A DNA stretch of 64,000 nucleotides, taken from Auanema rhodensis. Lineage: Eukaryota; Nematoda; Chromadorea; Rhabditida; Rhabditidae. The stretch is taken from the NCBI GenBank assembly GCA_964057225.1, contig OZ059896.1, positions 23,370,501-23,434,500 on the forward strand. Direction: 5' to 3'. The notes under the pieces were generated by a model. That model saw only the letters and a list, made by a program, of their open reading frames with translations, had not been told where the DNA came from and made no database searches. Positions 52,801 to 64,000 of the stretch are shown here, piece by piece (position 1 is the first letter of the stretch; every line of letters begins with the position of its first letter). The position numbers and the translations under genes are program-made.

Positions 52801-55440
52801 TAAAAACAAATTTTTATTAATATTGGTTCATGGTAACCATGTCTTTGAAATTTACGTGAACTTTAATTTATGCTAATTAAATGTACACGTGATGTGCACT
52901 TGGTATGTAACTCGCTTCACGTGAAAGATAAAGAGATGCGGTTTTCAAAATTAGATTCCCCATGTCCATATTAGTCTAAAAACAAATTTTTATTAATATT
53001 GGTTCATGGTAACCATGTCTTTGAAATTTACGTGAACTTTAATTTATGCTAATTAAATGTACACGTGATGTGCACTTGGTATGTAACTCGCTTCACGTGA
53101 AAGATAAAGAGATGCGGTTTTCAAAATTAAATTCCCCATGTCCATATTAGTCTAAAAACAAATTTTTATTGATATTGGTTCATGGTAACCATGACTTTGA
53201 AATTTACGTGAACTTTAATTTATGCTAATTAAATGTACACGTGATGTGCACTTGGTATGTAACTCGCTTCACGTGTAAGATAAAGAGATGCGGTTTTCAA
53301 AATTAGATTCCCCATGTCCATATTAGTCTAAAAACAAATTTTTATTGATATTGGTTCATGGTAACCATGTCTTTGAAATTTTCGTGAACTTTAATTTATG
53401 CTAATTAAATGTACACGTGATGTGCACTTGGTATGTAACTCGCTTCACGTGAAAGATAAAGAGATGCGGTTTTCAAAATTAGATTCCCCATGTCCATATT
53501 AGTCTAAAAACAAATTTTTATTGATATTGGTTCATGGTAACCATGACTTTGAAATTTACGTGAACTTTAATTTATGCTAATTAAATGTACACGTGATGTG
53601 CACTTGGTATGTAACTCGCTTCACGTGAAAGATAAAGAGATGCGGTTTTCAAAATTAGATTCCCCATGTCCATATTAGGCTAAAAACAAATTTTTATTAA
53701 TATTGGTTCATGGTAACCATGTCTTTGAAATTTACGTGAACTTTAATTTATGCTAATTAAATGTACACGTGATGTGCACTTGGTATGTAACTCGCTTCAC
53801 GTGAAAGATAAAGAGATGCGGTTTTCAAAATTAGATTCCCCATGTCCATATTAGTCTAAAAACAAATTTTTATTAATATTGGTTCATGGTAACCATGTCT
53901 TTGAAATTTACGTGAACTTTAATTTATGCTAATTAAATGTACACGTGATGTGCACTTGGTATGTAACTCGCTTCACGTGAAAGATAAAGAGATGCGGTTT
54001 TCAAAATTAGATTCTTCATGTCCATATTAGTCTAAAAACAAATTTTTATTAATATTGGTTCATGGTAACCATGTCTTTGAAATTTACGTGAACTTTAATT
54101 TATGCTAATTAAATGTACACGTGATGTGCACTTGGTATGTAACTCGCTTCACGTGAAAGATAAAGAGATGCGGTTTTCAAAATTATATTCCCCATGTCCA
54201 TATTAGTCTAAAAACAAATTTGTATTAATATTGGTTCATGGTAACCATGTCTTTGAAATTTACGTGAACTTTAATGTATGCTAATTAAATGTACACGTGA
54301 TGTGCACTTGGTATGTAACTCGCTTCACGTGAAAGATAAAGAGATGCGGTTTTCAAAATTAGATTCCCCATGTCCATATTAGTCTAAAAACAAATTTTTA
54401 TTGATATTGGTTCATGGTAACCATGACTTTGAAATTTACGTGAACTTTAATTTATGCTAATTAAATGTACACGTGATGTGCACTTGGTATGTAACTCGCT
54501 TCACGTGAAAGATAAAGAGATGCGGTTTTCAAAATTAGATTCCCCATTTCCATATTAGTCTAAAAACAAATTTTTATTAATATTGGTTCATGGTAACCAT
54601 GTCTTTGAAATTTACGTGAACTTTAATTTATGCTAATTAAATGTACACGTGATGTGCACTTGGTATGTAACTCGCTTCACGTGAAAGATAAAGAGATGCG
54701 GTTTTCAAAATTAGATTCCCCATGTCCATATTAGTCTAAAAACAAATTTTTATTGATATTGGTTCATGGTAACCATGATTTTGAAATTTACGTGAACTTT
54801 AATTTATGCTAATTAAATGTACACGTGATGTGCACTTGGTATGTAACTCGCTTCACGTGAAAGATAAAGAGATGCGGTTTTCAAAATTAGATTCCCCATG
54901 TCCATATTAGTCTAAAAACAAATTTTTATTAATATTGGTTCATGGTAACCATGTCTTTGAAATTTACGTGAACTTTAATTTATGCTAATTAAATGTACAC
55001 GTGATGTGCTCTTGGTATGTAACTCGCTTCACGTGAAAGATAAAGAGATGCGGTTTTCAAAATTAGATTCCCCATGTCCATATTAGTCTAAAAACAAATT
55101 TTTATTAATATTGGTTCATGGTAACCATGACTTTGAAATTTACGTGAACTTTAATTTATGCTAATTAAATGTACACGTGATGTGCACTTGGTATGTAACT
55201 CGCTTCACGTGTAAGATAAAGAGATGCGGTTTTCAAAATTAGATTCCCCATGTCCATATTAGTCTAAAAACAAATTTTTATTGATATTGGTTCATGGTAA
55301 CCATGACTTTGAAATTTACGTGAACTTTAATTTATGCTAATTAAATGTACACGTGATGTGCACTTGGTATGTAACTCGCTTCACGTGAAAGAAAAAGAGA
55401 TGCGGTTTTCAAAATTAGATTCCCCATGTCCATATTAGTC
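52273..55440 (+). repeat. 18-monomer block, first of a tandem pair
   Basis: Fourteen monomers (m298-m311) match m316-m329 at 3168 bp: gattttg, ttaaattcc, gtgtaag, ttttcgtg, attaggcta (53679), CC159-160TT, ttatattcc, aatttgtatt with aatgtatgc (54276), catttcc. After m311 the order changes to gattttg, tgctcttgg, gtgtaag, gaaaaagag before the second block starts. This pair is the unit 2 counterpart of the 19537/23057 pair but lacks the C118T monomer. Confidence 0.87.
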
Positions 55441-57904
55441 TAAAAACAAATTTTTATTGATATTGGTTCATGGTAACCATGACTTTGAAATTTACGTGAA
55501 CTTTAATTTATGCTAATTAAATGTACACGTGATGTGCACTTGGTATGTAACTCGCTTCACGTGAAAGATAAAGAGATGCGGTTTTCAAAATTAGATTCCC
55601 CATGTCCATATTAGTCTAAAAACAAATTTTTATTGATATTGGTTCATGGTAACCATGATTTTGAAATTTACGTGAACTTTAATTTATGCTAATTAAATGT
55701 ACACGTGATGTGCACTTGGTATGTAACTCGCTTCACGTGAAAGATAAAGAGATGCGGTTTTCAAAATTAGATTCCCCATGTCCATATTAGTCTAAAAACA
55801 AATTTTTATTAATATTGGTTCATGGTAACCATGACTTTGAAATTTACGTGAACTTTAATTTATGCTAATTAAATGTACACGTGATGTGCACTTGGTATGT
55901 AACTCGCTTCACGTGAAAGATAAAGAGATGCGGTTTTCAAAATTAGATTCCCCATGTCCATATTAGTCTAAAAACAAATTTTTATTAATATTGGTTCATG
56001 GTAACCATGTCTTTGAAATTTACGTGAACTTTAATTTATGCTAATTAAATGTACACGTGATGTGCACTTGGTATGTAACTCGCTTCACGTGAAAGATAAA
56101 GAGATGCGGTTTTCAAAATTAGATTCCCCATGTCCATATTAGTCTAAAAACAAATTTTTATTAATATTGGTTCATGGTAACCATGTCTTTGAAATTTACG
56201 TGAACTTTAATTTATGCTAATTAAATGTACACGTGATGTGCACTTGGTATGTAACTCGCTTCACGTGAAAGATAAAGAGATGCGGTTTTCAAAATTAAAT
56301 TCCCCATGTCCATATTAGTCTAAAAACAAATTTTTATTGATATTGGTTCATGGTAACCATGACTTTGAAATTTACGTGAACTTTAATTTATGCTAATTAA
56401 ATGTACACGTGATGTGCACTTGGTATGTAACTCGCTTCACGTGTAAGATAAAGAGATGCGGTTTTCAAAATTAGATTCCCCATGTCCATATTAGTCTAAA
56501 AACAAATTTTTATTGATATTGGTTCATGGTAACCATGTCTTTGAAATTTTCGTGAACTTTAATTTATGCTAATTAAATGTACACGTGATGTGCACTTGGT
56601 ATGTAACTCGCTTCACGTGAAAGATAAAGAGATGCGGTTTTCAAAATTAGATTCCCCATGTCCATATTAGTCTAAAAACAAATTTTTATTGATATTGGTT
56701 CATGGTAACCATGACTTTGAAATTTACGTGAACTTTAATTTATGCTAATTAAATGTACACGTGATGTGCACTTGGTATGTAACTCGCTTCACGTGAAAGA
56801 TAAAGAGATGCGGTTTTCAAAATTAGATTCCCCATGTCCATATTAGGCTAAAAACAAATTTTTATTAATATTGGTTCATGGTAACCATGTCTTTGAAATT
56901 TACGTGAACTTTAATTTATGCTAATTAAATGTACACGTGATGTGCACTTGGTATGTAACTCGCTTCACGTGAAAGATAAAGAGATGCGGTTTTCAAAATT
57001 AGATTCCCCATGTCCATATTAGTCTAAAAACAAATTTTTATTAATATTGGTTCATGGTAACCATGTCTTTGAAATTTACGTGAACTTTAATTTATGCTAA
57101 TTAAATGTACACGTGATGTGCACTTGGTATGTAACTCGCTTCACGTGAAAGATAAAGAGATGCGGTTTTCAAAATTAGATTCTTCATGTCCATATTAGTC
57201 TAAAAACAAATTTTTATTAATATTGGTTCATGGTAACCATGTCTTTGAAATTTACGTGAACTTTAATTTATGCTAATTAAATGTACACGTGATGTGCACT
57301 TGGTATGTAACTCGCTTCACGTGAAAGATAAAGAGATGCGGTTTTCAAAATTATATTCCCCATGTCCATATTAGTCTAAAAACAAATTTGTATTAATATT
57401 GGTTCATGGTAACCATGTCTTTGAAATTTACGTGAACTTTAATGTATGCTAATTAAATGTACACGTGATGTGCACTTGGTATGTAACTCGCTTCACGTGA
57501 AAGATAAAGAGATGCGGTTTTCAAAATTAGATTCCCCATGTCCATATTAGTCTAAAAACAAATTTTTATTGATATTGGTTCATGGTAACCATGACTTTGA
57601 AATTTACGTGAACTTTAATTTATGCTAATTAAATGTACACGTGATGTGCACTTGGTATGTAACTCGCTTCACGTGAAAGATAAAGAGATGCGGTTTTCAA
57701 AATTAGATTCCCCATTTCCATATTAGTCTAAAAACAAATTTTTATTAATATTGGTTCATGGTAACCATGTCTTTGAAATTTACGTGAACTTTAATTTATG
57801 CTAATTAAATGTACACGTGATGTGCACTTGGTATGTAACTCGCTTCACGTGAAAGATAAAGAGATGCGGTTTTCAAAATTAGATTCCCCATGTCCATATT
57901 AGTC
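55441..57904 (+). repeat. Second block of the 18-monomer tandem pair
   Basis: Monomers m316-m329 repeat all barcodes of 52273-54736, including attaggcta (56847) and aatgtatgc (57444). It then continues into gtaaaag/gtcttc and attagttc (58105), the exit also used by the second block of the unit 1 pair. Confidence 0.88.
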
Positions 57905-59136
57905 TAAAAACAAATTTTTATTAATATTGGTTCATGGTAACCATGTCTTTGAAATTTACGTGAACTTTAATTTATGCTAATTAAATGTACACGTGATGTG
58001 CACTTGGTATGTAACTCGCTTCACGTAAAAGATAAAGAGATGCGGTCTTCAAAATTAGATTCCCCATGTCCATATTAGTCTAAAAACAAATTTTTATTGA
58101 TATTAGTTCATGGTAACCATGACTTTGAAATTTACGTGAACTTTAATTTATGCTAATTAAATGTACACGTGATGTGCACTTGGTATGTAACTCGCTTCAC
58201 GTGAAAGATAAAGAGATGCGGTTTTCAAAATTAGATTCCCCATGTCCATATTAGTCTAAAAACAAATTTTTATTGATATTGCTTCATGGTAACCATGACT
58301 TTGAAATTTACGTGAACTTTAATTTATGCTAATTAAATGTACACGTGATGTGCACTTGGTATGTAACTCGCTTCACGTGAAAGATAAAGAGATGCGGTTT
58401 TCAAAATTAGATTCCCCATGTCCATATTAGTCTAAAAACAAATTTTTATTAATATTGGTTCATGGTAACCATGTCTTTGAAATTTACGTGAACTTTAATT
58501 TATGCTAATTAAATGTACACGTGATGTGCACTTGGTATGTAACTCGCTTCACGTGAAAGATAAAGAGATGCGGTTTTCAAAATTAGATTCCCCATGTCCA
58601 TATTAGTCTAAAAACAAATTTTTATTGATATTGGTTCATGGTAACCATGACTTTGAAATTTACGTGAACTTTAATTTATGCTAATTAAATGTACACGTGA
58701 TGTGCACTTGGTATGTAACTCGCTTCACGTGAAAGATAAAGAGATGCGGTTTTCAAAATTAGATTCCCCATGTCCATATTAGTCTAAAAACAAATTTTTA
58801 TTAATATTGGTTCATGGTAACCATGACTTTGAAATTTACGTGAACTTTAATTTATGCTAATTAAATGTACACGTGATGTGCACTTGGTATGTAACTCGCT
58901 TCACGTGAAAGATAAAGAGATGCGGTTTTCAAAATTAGATTCCCCATGTCCATATTAGTCTAAAAACAAATTTTTATTAATATTGGTTCATGGTAACCAT
59001 GTCTTTGAAATTTACGTGAACTTTAATTTATGCTAATTAAATGTACACGTGATGTGCACTTGGTATGTAACTCGCTTCACGTGAAAGATAAAGAGATGCG
59101 GTTTTCAAAATTAGATTCCCCATGTCCATATTAGTC
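57905..59136 (+). repeat. Seven-monomer segment shared with 8801-10032 and 33969-35200
   Basis: The order gtaaaag/gtcttc, attagttc, attgcttc, A19/T42, G19/A42, A19/A42, A19/T42, then tcttaaaac, is the same in all three places, and part of it recurs at 11617 and 36433. It is one of the most widely copied haplotypes in the window. Confidence 0.85.
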
Positions 59137-60544
59137 TTAAAACAAATTTTTATTAATATTGGTTCATGGTAACCATGTCTTTGAAATTTACGTGAACTTT
59201 AATTTATGCTAATTAAATGTACACGTGATGTGCACTTGGTATGTAACTCGCTTCACGTGAAAGATAAAGAGATGCGGTTTTCAAAATTAGATTCCCCATG
59301 TCCATATTAGTCTAAAAACAAATTTTTATTAATATTGGTTCATGGTAACCATGTCTTTGAAATTTACGTGAACTTTAATTTATGCTAATTAAATGTACAC
59401 GTGATGTGCACTTGGTATGTAACTCGCTTCACGTGAAAGATAAAGAGATGCGGTTTTCAAAATTAGATTCCCCATGTCCATATTAGTCTAAAAACAAATT
59501 TTTATTAATATTGGTTCATGGTAACCATGTCTTTGAAATTTACGTGAACTTTAATTTATGCTAATTAAATGTACACGTGATGTGCACTTGGTATGTAACT
59601 CGCTTCACGTGAAAGATAAAGAGATGCGGTTTTCAAAATTAGATTCCCCATGTCCATATTAGTCTAAAAACAAATTTTTATTAATATTGGTTCATGGTAA
59701 CCATGACTTTGAAATTTACGTGAACTTTAATTTATGCTAATTAAATGTACACGTGATGTGCACTTGGTATGTAACTCGCTTCACGTGAAAGATAAAGAGA
59801 TGCGGTTTTCAAAATTAGATTCCCCATGTCCATATTAGTCTAAAAACAAATTTTTATTAATATTGGTTCATGGTAACCATGTCTTTGAAATTTACGTGAA
59901 CTTTAATTTATGCTAATTAAATGTACACGTGATGTGCACTTGGTATGTAACTCGCTTCACGTGAAAGATAAAGAGATGCGGTTTTCAAAATTAGATTCCC
60001 CATGACCATATTAGTCTAAAAACAAATTTTTATTGATATTGGTTCAAGGTAACCATGACTTTGAAATTTACGTGAACTTTAATTTATGCTAATTAAATGT
60101 ACACATGATGTGCACTTGGTATGTAACTCGCTTCATGTGAAAGATAAAGAGATGCGGTTTTCAAAATTAGATTCCCCATGTCCATATTAGTCTAAAAACA
60201 AATTTTTATTAATATTGGTTCATGGTAACCATGTCTTTGAAATTTACGTGAACTTTAATTTATGCTAATTAAATGTACACGTGATGTGCACTTGGTATGT
60301 AACTCGCTTCACGTGAAAGATAAAGAGATGCGGTTTTCAAAATTAGATTCCCCATGTCCATATTAGTCTAAAAACAAATTTTTATTAATATTGGTTCATG
60401 GTAACCATGTCTTTGAAATTTACGTGAACTTTAATTTATGCTAATTAAATGTACACGTGATGTGCACTTGGTATGTAACTCGCTTCACGTGAAAGATAAA
60501 GAGATGCGGTTTTCAAAATTAGATTCCCCATGTCCATATTAGTC

Positions 60545-61248
60545 TAAAAACAAATTTTTATTGATATTGGTTCATGGTAAACATGACTTTGAAATTTACG
60601 TGAACTTTAATTTATGCTAATTAAATGTACACGTGATGTGCACTTGGTATGTAACTCGCTTCACGTGTAAGATAAAGAGATGCGGTTTTCAAAATTAGAT
60701 TCCCCATGTCCATATTAGTCTAAAAACAAATTGTTATTGATATTGGTTCATGGTAACCATGTCTTTGAAATTTTCGTGAACTTTAATTTATGCTAATTAA
60801 ATGTACACGTGATGTGCACTTGGTATGTAACTCGCTTCATGTGAAAGATAAAGAGATGCGGTTTTCAAAATTAGATTCCCCATGTCCATATTAGTCTAAA
60901 AACAAATTTTTATTAATATTGGTTCATGGTAACCATGTCTTTGAAATTTACGTGAACTTTAATTTATGCTAATTAAATGTACACGTGATGTGCTCTTGGT
61001 ATGTAACTCGCTTCACGTGAAAGATAAAGAGATGCGGTTTTCAAAATTAGATTCCCCATGTCCATATTAGTCTAAAAACAAATTTTTATTAATATTGGCT
61101 CATGGTAACCATGTCTTTGAAATTTACGTGAACTTTAATTTATGCTAATTAAATGTACACGTGATGTGCACTTGGTATGTAACTCGCTTCACGTGAAAGA
61201 AAAAGAGATGCGGTTTTCAAAATTAGATTCCCCATGTCCATATTAGTC
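60545..61248 (+). repeat. Four-monomer barcode module, copy at end of unit 2
   Basis: Monomers m345-m348 carry ggtaaacatg with gtgtaag, aattgttattg with ttttcgtg, tgctcttgg, and gaaaaagag with a private ttggctcatgg. It matches 17953-18656 in full and 29041-29568 for three monomers. Confidence 0.87.
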
Positions 61249-62656
61249 TAAAAACAAATTTTTATTGATATTGGTTCATGGTAACCATGACTTTGAAATT
61301 TACGTGAACTTTAATTTATGCTAATTAAATGTACACGTGATGTGCACTTGGTATGTAACTCGCTTCACGTGAAAGATAAAGAGATGCGGTTTTCAAAATT
61401 AGATTCCCCATTTCCATATTAGTCTAAAAACAAATTTTTATTAATATTGGTTCATGGTAACCATGTCTTTGAAATTTACGTGAACTTTAATTTATGCTAA
61501 TTAAATGTACACGTGATGTGCACTTGGTATGTAACTCGCTTCACGTGAAAGATAAAGAGATGCGGTTTTCAAAATTAGATTCCCCATGTCCATATTAGTC
61601 TAAAAACAAATTTTTATTGATATTGGTTCATGGTAACCATGATTTTGAAATTTACGTGAACTTTAATTTATGCTAATTAAATGTACACGTGATGTGCACT
61701 TGGTATGTAACTCGCTTCACGTGAAAGATAAAGAGATGCGGTTTTCAAAATTGGATTGCCCATGTCCATATTAGTCTAAAAACAAATTTTTATTAATATT
61801 GGTTCATGGTAACCATGACTTTGAAATTTACGTGAACTTTAATTTATGCTAATTAAATGTACACGTGATGTGCACTTGGTATGTAACTCGCTTCACGTGA
61901 AAGATAAAGAGATGCGGTTTTCAAAATTAGATTCCCCATGTCCATATTAGTCTAAAAACAAATTTTTATTAATATTGGTTCATGGTAACCATGTCTTTGA
62001 AATTTACGTGAACTTTAATTTATGCTAATTAAATGTACACGTGATGTGCACTTGGTATGTAACTCGCTTCACGTGAAAGATAAAGAGATGCGGTTTTCAA
62101 AATTAAATTCCCCATGTCCATATTAGTCTAAAAACAAATTTTTATTGATATTGGTTCATGGTAACCATGACTTTGAAATTTACGTGAACTTTAATTTATG
62201 CTAATTAAATGTACACGTGATGTGCACTTGGTATGTAACTCGCTTCACGTGTAAGATAAAGAGATGCGGTTTTCAAAATTAGATTCCCCATGTCCATATT
62301 AGTCTAAAAACAAATTTTTATTGATATTGGTTCATGGTAACCATGTCTTTGAAATTTTCGTGAACTTTAATTTATGCTAATTAAATGTACACGTGATGTG
62401 CACTTGGTATGTAACTCGCTTCACGTGAAAGATAAAGAGATGCGGTTTTCAAAATTAGATTCCCCATGTCCATATTAGTCTAAAAACAAATTTTTATTGA
62501 TATTGGTTCATGGTAACCATGACTTTGAAATTTACGTGAACTTTAATTTATGCTAATTAAATGTACACGTGATGTGCACTTGGTATGTAACTCGCTTCAC
62601 GTGAAAGATAAAGAGATGCGGTTTTCAAAATTAGATTCCCCATGTCCATATTAGTC
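61249..62656 (+). repeat. End of super-repeat unit 2, m349-m356
   Basis: The order is catttcc, plain, gattttg (with a private ttggattgcc near 61752), A19/A42, ttaaattcc, gtgtaag, ttttcgtg, G19/A42. It leads into the C118T monomer at 62657, the same approach as at 19537-20064 and 30801-31328. Confidence 0.82.
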
Positions 62657-64000
62657 TAAAAACAAATTTTTATTGATATTGGTTCATGGTAACCATGACT
62701 TTGAAATTTACGTGAACTTTAATTTATGCTAATTAAATGTACACGTGATGTGCACTTGGTATGTAACTCGCTTTACGTGAAAGATAAAGAGATGCGGTTT
62801 TCAAAATTAGATTCCCCATGTCCATATTAGTCTAAAAACAAATTTTTATTAATATTGGTTCATGGTAACCATGTCTTTGAAATTTACGTGAACTTTAATT
62901 TATGCTAATTAAATGTACACGTGATGTGCACTTGGTATGTAACTCGCTTCACGTGAAAGATAAAGAGATGCGGTTTTCAAAATTAGATTCTTCATGTCCA
63001 TATTAGTCTAAAAACAAATTTTTATTAATATTGGTTCATGGTAACCATGTCTTTGAAATTTACGTGAACTTTAATTTATGCTAATTAAATGTACACGTGA
63101 TGTGCACTTGGTATGTAACTCGCTTCACGTGAAAGATAAAGAGATGCGGTTTTCAAAATTAGATTCCCCATGTCCATATTAGTCTAAAAACAAATTTTTA
63201 TTAATATTGGTTCATGGTAACCATGTCTTTGAAATTTACGTGAACTTTAATTTATGCTAATTAAATGTACACGTGATGTGCACTTGGTATGTAACTCGCT
63301 TCACGTGAAAGATAAAGAGATGCGGTTTTCAAAATTAGATTCCCCATGTCCATATTAGTCTAAAAACAAATTTTTATTGATATTGGTTCATGGTAACCAT
63401 GACTTTGAAATTTACGTGAACTTTAATTTATGCTAATTAAATGTACACGTGATGTGCACTTGGTATGTAACTCGCTTCACGTGAAAGATAAAGAGATGCG
63501 GTTTTCAAAATTAGATTCCCCATTTCCATATTAGTCTAAAAACAAATTTTTATTAATATTGGTTCATGGTAACCATGTCTTTGAAATTTACGTGAACTTT
63601 AATTTATGCTAATTAAATGTACACGTGATGTGCACTTGGTATGTAACTCGCTTCACGTGAAAGATAAAGAGATGCGGTTTTCAAAATTAGATTCCCCATG
63701 TCCATATTAGTCTAAAAACAAATTTTTATTGATATTGGTTCATGGTAACCATGATTTTGAAATTTACGTGAACTTTAATTTATGCTAATTAAATGTACAC
63801 GTGATGTGCACTTGGTATGTAACTCGCTTCACGTGAAAGATAAAGAAATGCGGTTTTCAAAATTAGATTCCCCATGTCCATTTTAGTCTAAAAACAAATT
63901 TTTATTGATATTGGTTCATGGTAACCATGTCTTTGAAATTTACGTGAACTTTAATTTATGCTAATTAAATGTACACGTGATGTGCACTTGGTATGTAACT
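62657..64000 (+). repeat. Start of super-repeat unit 3 (truncated by window end)
   Basis: Monomers m357-m363 repeat the barcode series that opens units 1 and 2: C118T (62771), CC159-160TT (near 62991), two plain A19/T42 copies, catttcc (63523), a plain copy, and the triple-variant monomer at 63713 (gattttg, aagaaatg, cattttag). The last, partial monomer at 63889 is G19/T42, whereas unit 1 has G19/A42 at the equivalent position (1233), so the match is not perfect at the very end. Confidence 0.75.

Larger units (their letters stand above)
31329..62656 (+). repeat. Super-repeat unit 2 (178 monomers)
   Basis: This unit carries the unit 1 barcodes in the same order: C118T (31443), attagttc (34169, 36633), cctgct (37951), attgattc (39450, duplicated at 44026), gatattt (46689, 48273), acttgatgtac (48665), gtaaacgtaa (49715), ggtaaacatg (50373), a tandem pair of related blocks (53153, 56321), attagttc (58105), catgaccat (60005), ggtaaacatg (60581). 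Local offsets between units run 178, 143, 141, 139, 165, 175, 184, 179 and back to 178 monomers, so whole-monomer gains and losses have happened inside each unit and nearly cancel. Confidence 0.8.
1..64000 (+). repeat. 176-bp satellite array, head to tail, about 363.6 monomers
   Basis: The entire window is a tandem array of one 176-bp monomer, all copies in the same orientation. The first base is taken as the start of a monomer (taaaaacaaattttt); the same phase is found at 63889, exactly 363 x 176 bases later. Variant pairs across the window are all separated by multiples of 176, so no net indel occurs. The consensus has 55 G/C of 176 and five CpG dinucleotides. Copies differ by only a few substitutions each, indicating recent or continuing homogenisation by unequal crossing-over or gene conversion. 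Nucleosome-scale monomers of this kind are typical of eukaryotic centromeric or pericentromeric satellites; assignment to a functional centromere is inference. There is no gene, RNA gene, transposon or unique sequence in any stretch, so this entry accounts for all gene-free intervals. The family is not one I recognise. Confidence 0.98.

Noticed and set aside
1-64000. CRISPR array.
   Set aside because: There are no alternating short repeats and unique spacers; the full 176 bp repeats without unique sequence.
1-64000. Human alpha satellite or the Arabidopsis 178-bp centromere repeat.
   Set aside because: The length class is similar, but the sequence does not resemble either as I know them. No database search was possible, so a related named family cannot be excluded.
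1-64000. CENP-B box in the monomer.
   Set aside because: No site fits the TTCG....A..CGGG pattern. The ttttcgtg variant supplies only the TTCG part.
1-64000. CACGTG sites as promoters or enhancers.
   Set aside because: They occur twice in most monomers with no adjacent gene, so regulatory annotation would be unsupported. They are reported only as dyad motifs.
1-64000. Simple two-monomer higher-order repeat of G19/A42 and A19/T42 types.
   Set aside because: The types alternate only locally; runs of two to six A19/T42 copies and of G19 copies are common, so no array-wide dimer exists.
1-64000. Ribosomal spacer repeats, telomere repeats, tRNA genes or terminators.
   Set aside because: No rRNA or tRNA sequence, telomere motif runs or gene ends are present anywhere in the window.

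Overview
The whole 64,000-base window is one uninterrupted satellite DNA array. A 176-bp, AT-rich monomer (about 31% GC, counted on the consensus) is repeated head to tail about 363.6 times: 363 complete monomers fill 1-63888 and a 112-bp partial monomer reaches 64000. The monomer start has the same phase at base 1 and at base 63889. Every pair of diagnostic variants I compared is separated by an exact multiple of 176, so there is no net insertion or deletion in the window. All monomers point the same way. I find no protein gene, RNA gene, transposon, unique spacer or inversion. This suggests a eukaryotic centromeric or heterochromatic array, since 176 bp is close to nucleosome-repeat length, as in many plant and animal centromere satellites. 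I do not recognise the monomer as a named family, so the species is undetermined; a plant is plausible but not shown.

Monomers are numbered m1-m364, with mN starting at (N-1)x176+1; 'phase' is the position 1-176 within a monomer. Two common types differ at phases 19 and 42: G19/A42 and A19/T42. A second layer of rarer variants (for example agtt or gctt for ggtt at phases 25-28, gtgtaag for gtgaaag at 121-127, aattgtt for aattttt at 9-15) acts as barcodes showing which stretches were copied from which.

Large-scale layout: the barcodes recur in the same order in two successive units, 1-31328 and 31329-62656, and a third unit begins at 62657. This implies a super-repeat of 178 monomers (about 31.3 kb). 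Within the units there are many smaller whole-monomer duplications and losses: a 35-monomer offset duplication (529-2992 / 6689-9152), a 20-monomer tandem pair (19537 / 23057), an 18-monomer tandem pair (52273 / 55441), an 8-monomer pair (50513 / 51921), a 9-monomer pair (46465 / 48049), dimer indels, and a block (40305-43296) found only in the second unit and made almost entirely of G19 monomers.

No genes act together here. The functional candidates are structural: three short dyads per monomer, including two CACGTG cores, A/T tracts near the monomer boundary, and nucleosome-length periodicity. The short open reading frames are chance products of single substitutions that remove a TAG at phases 172-174.
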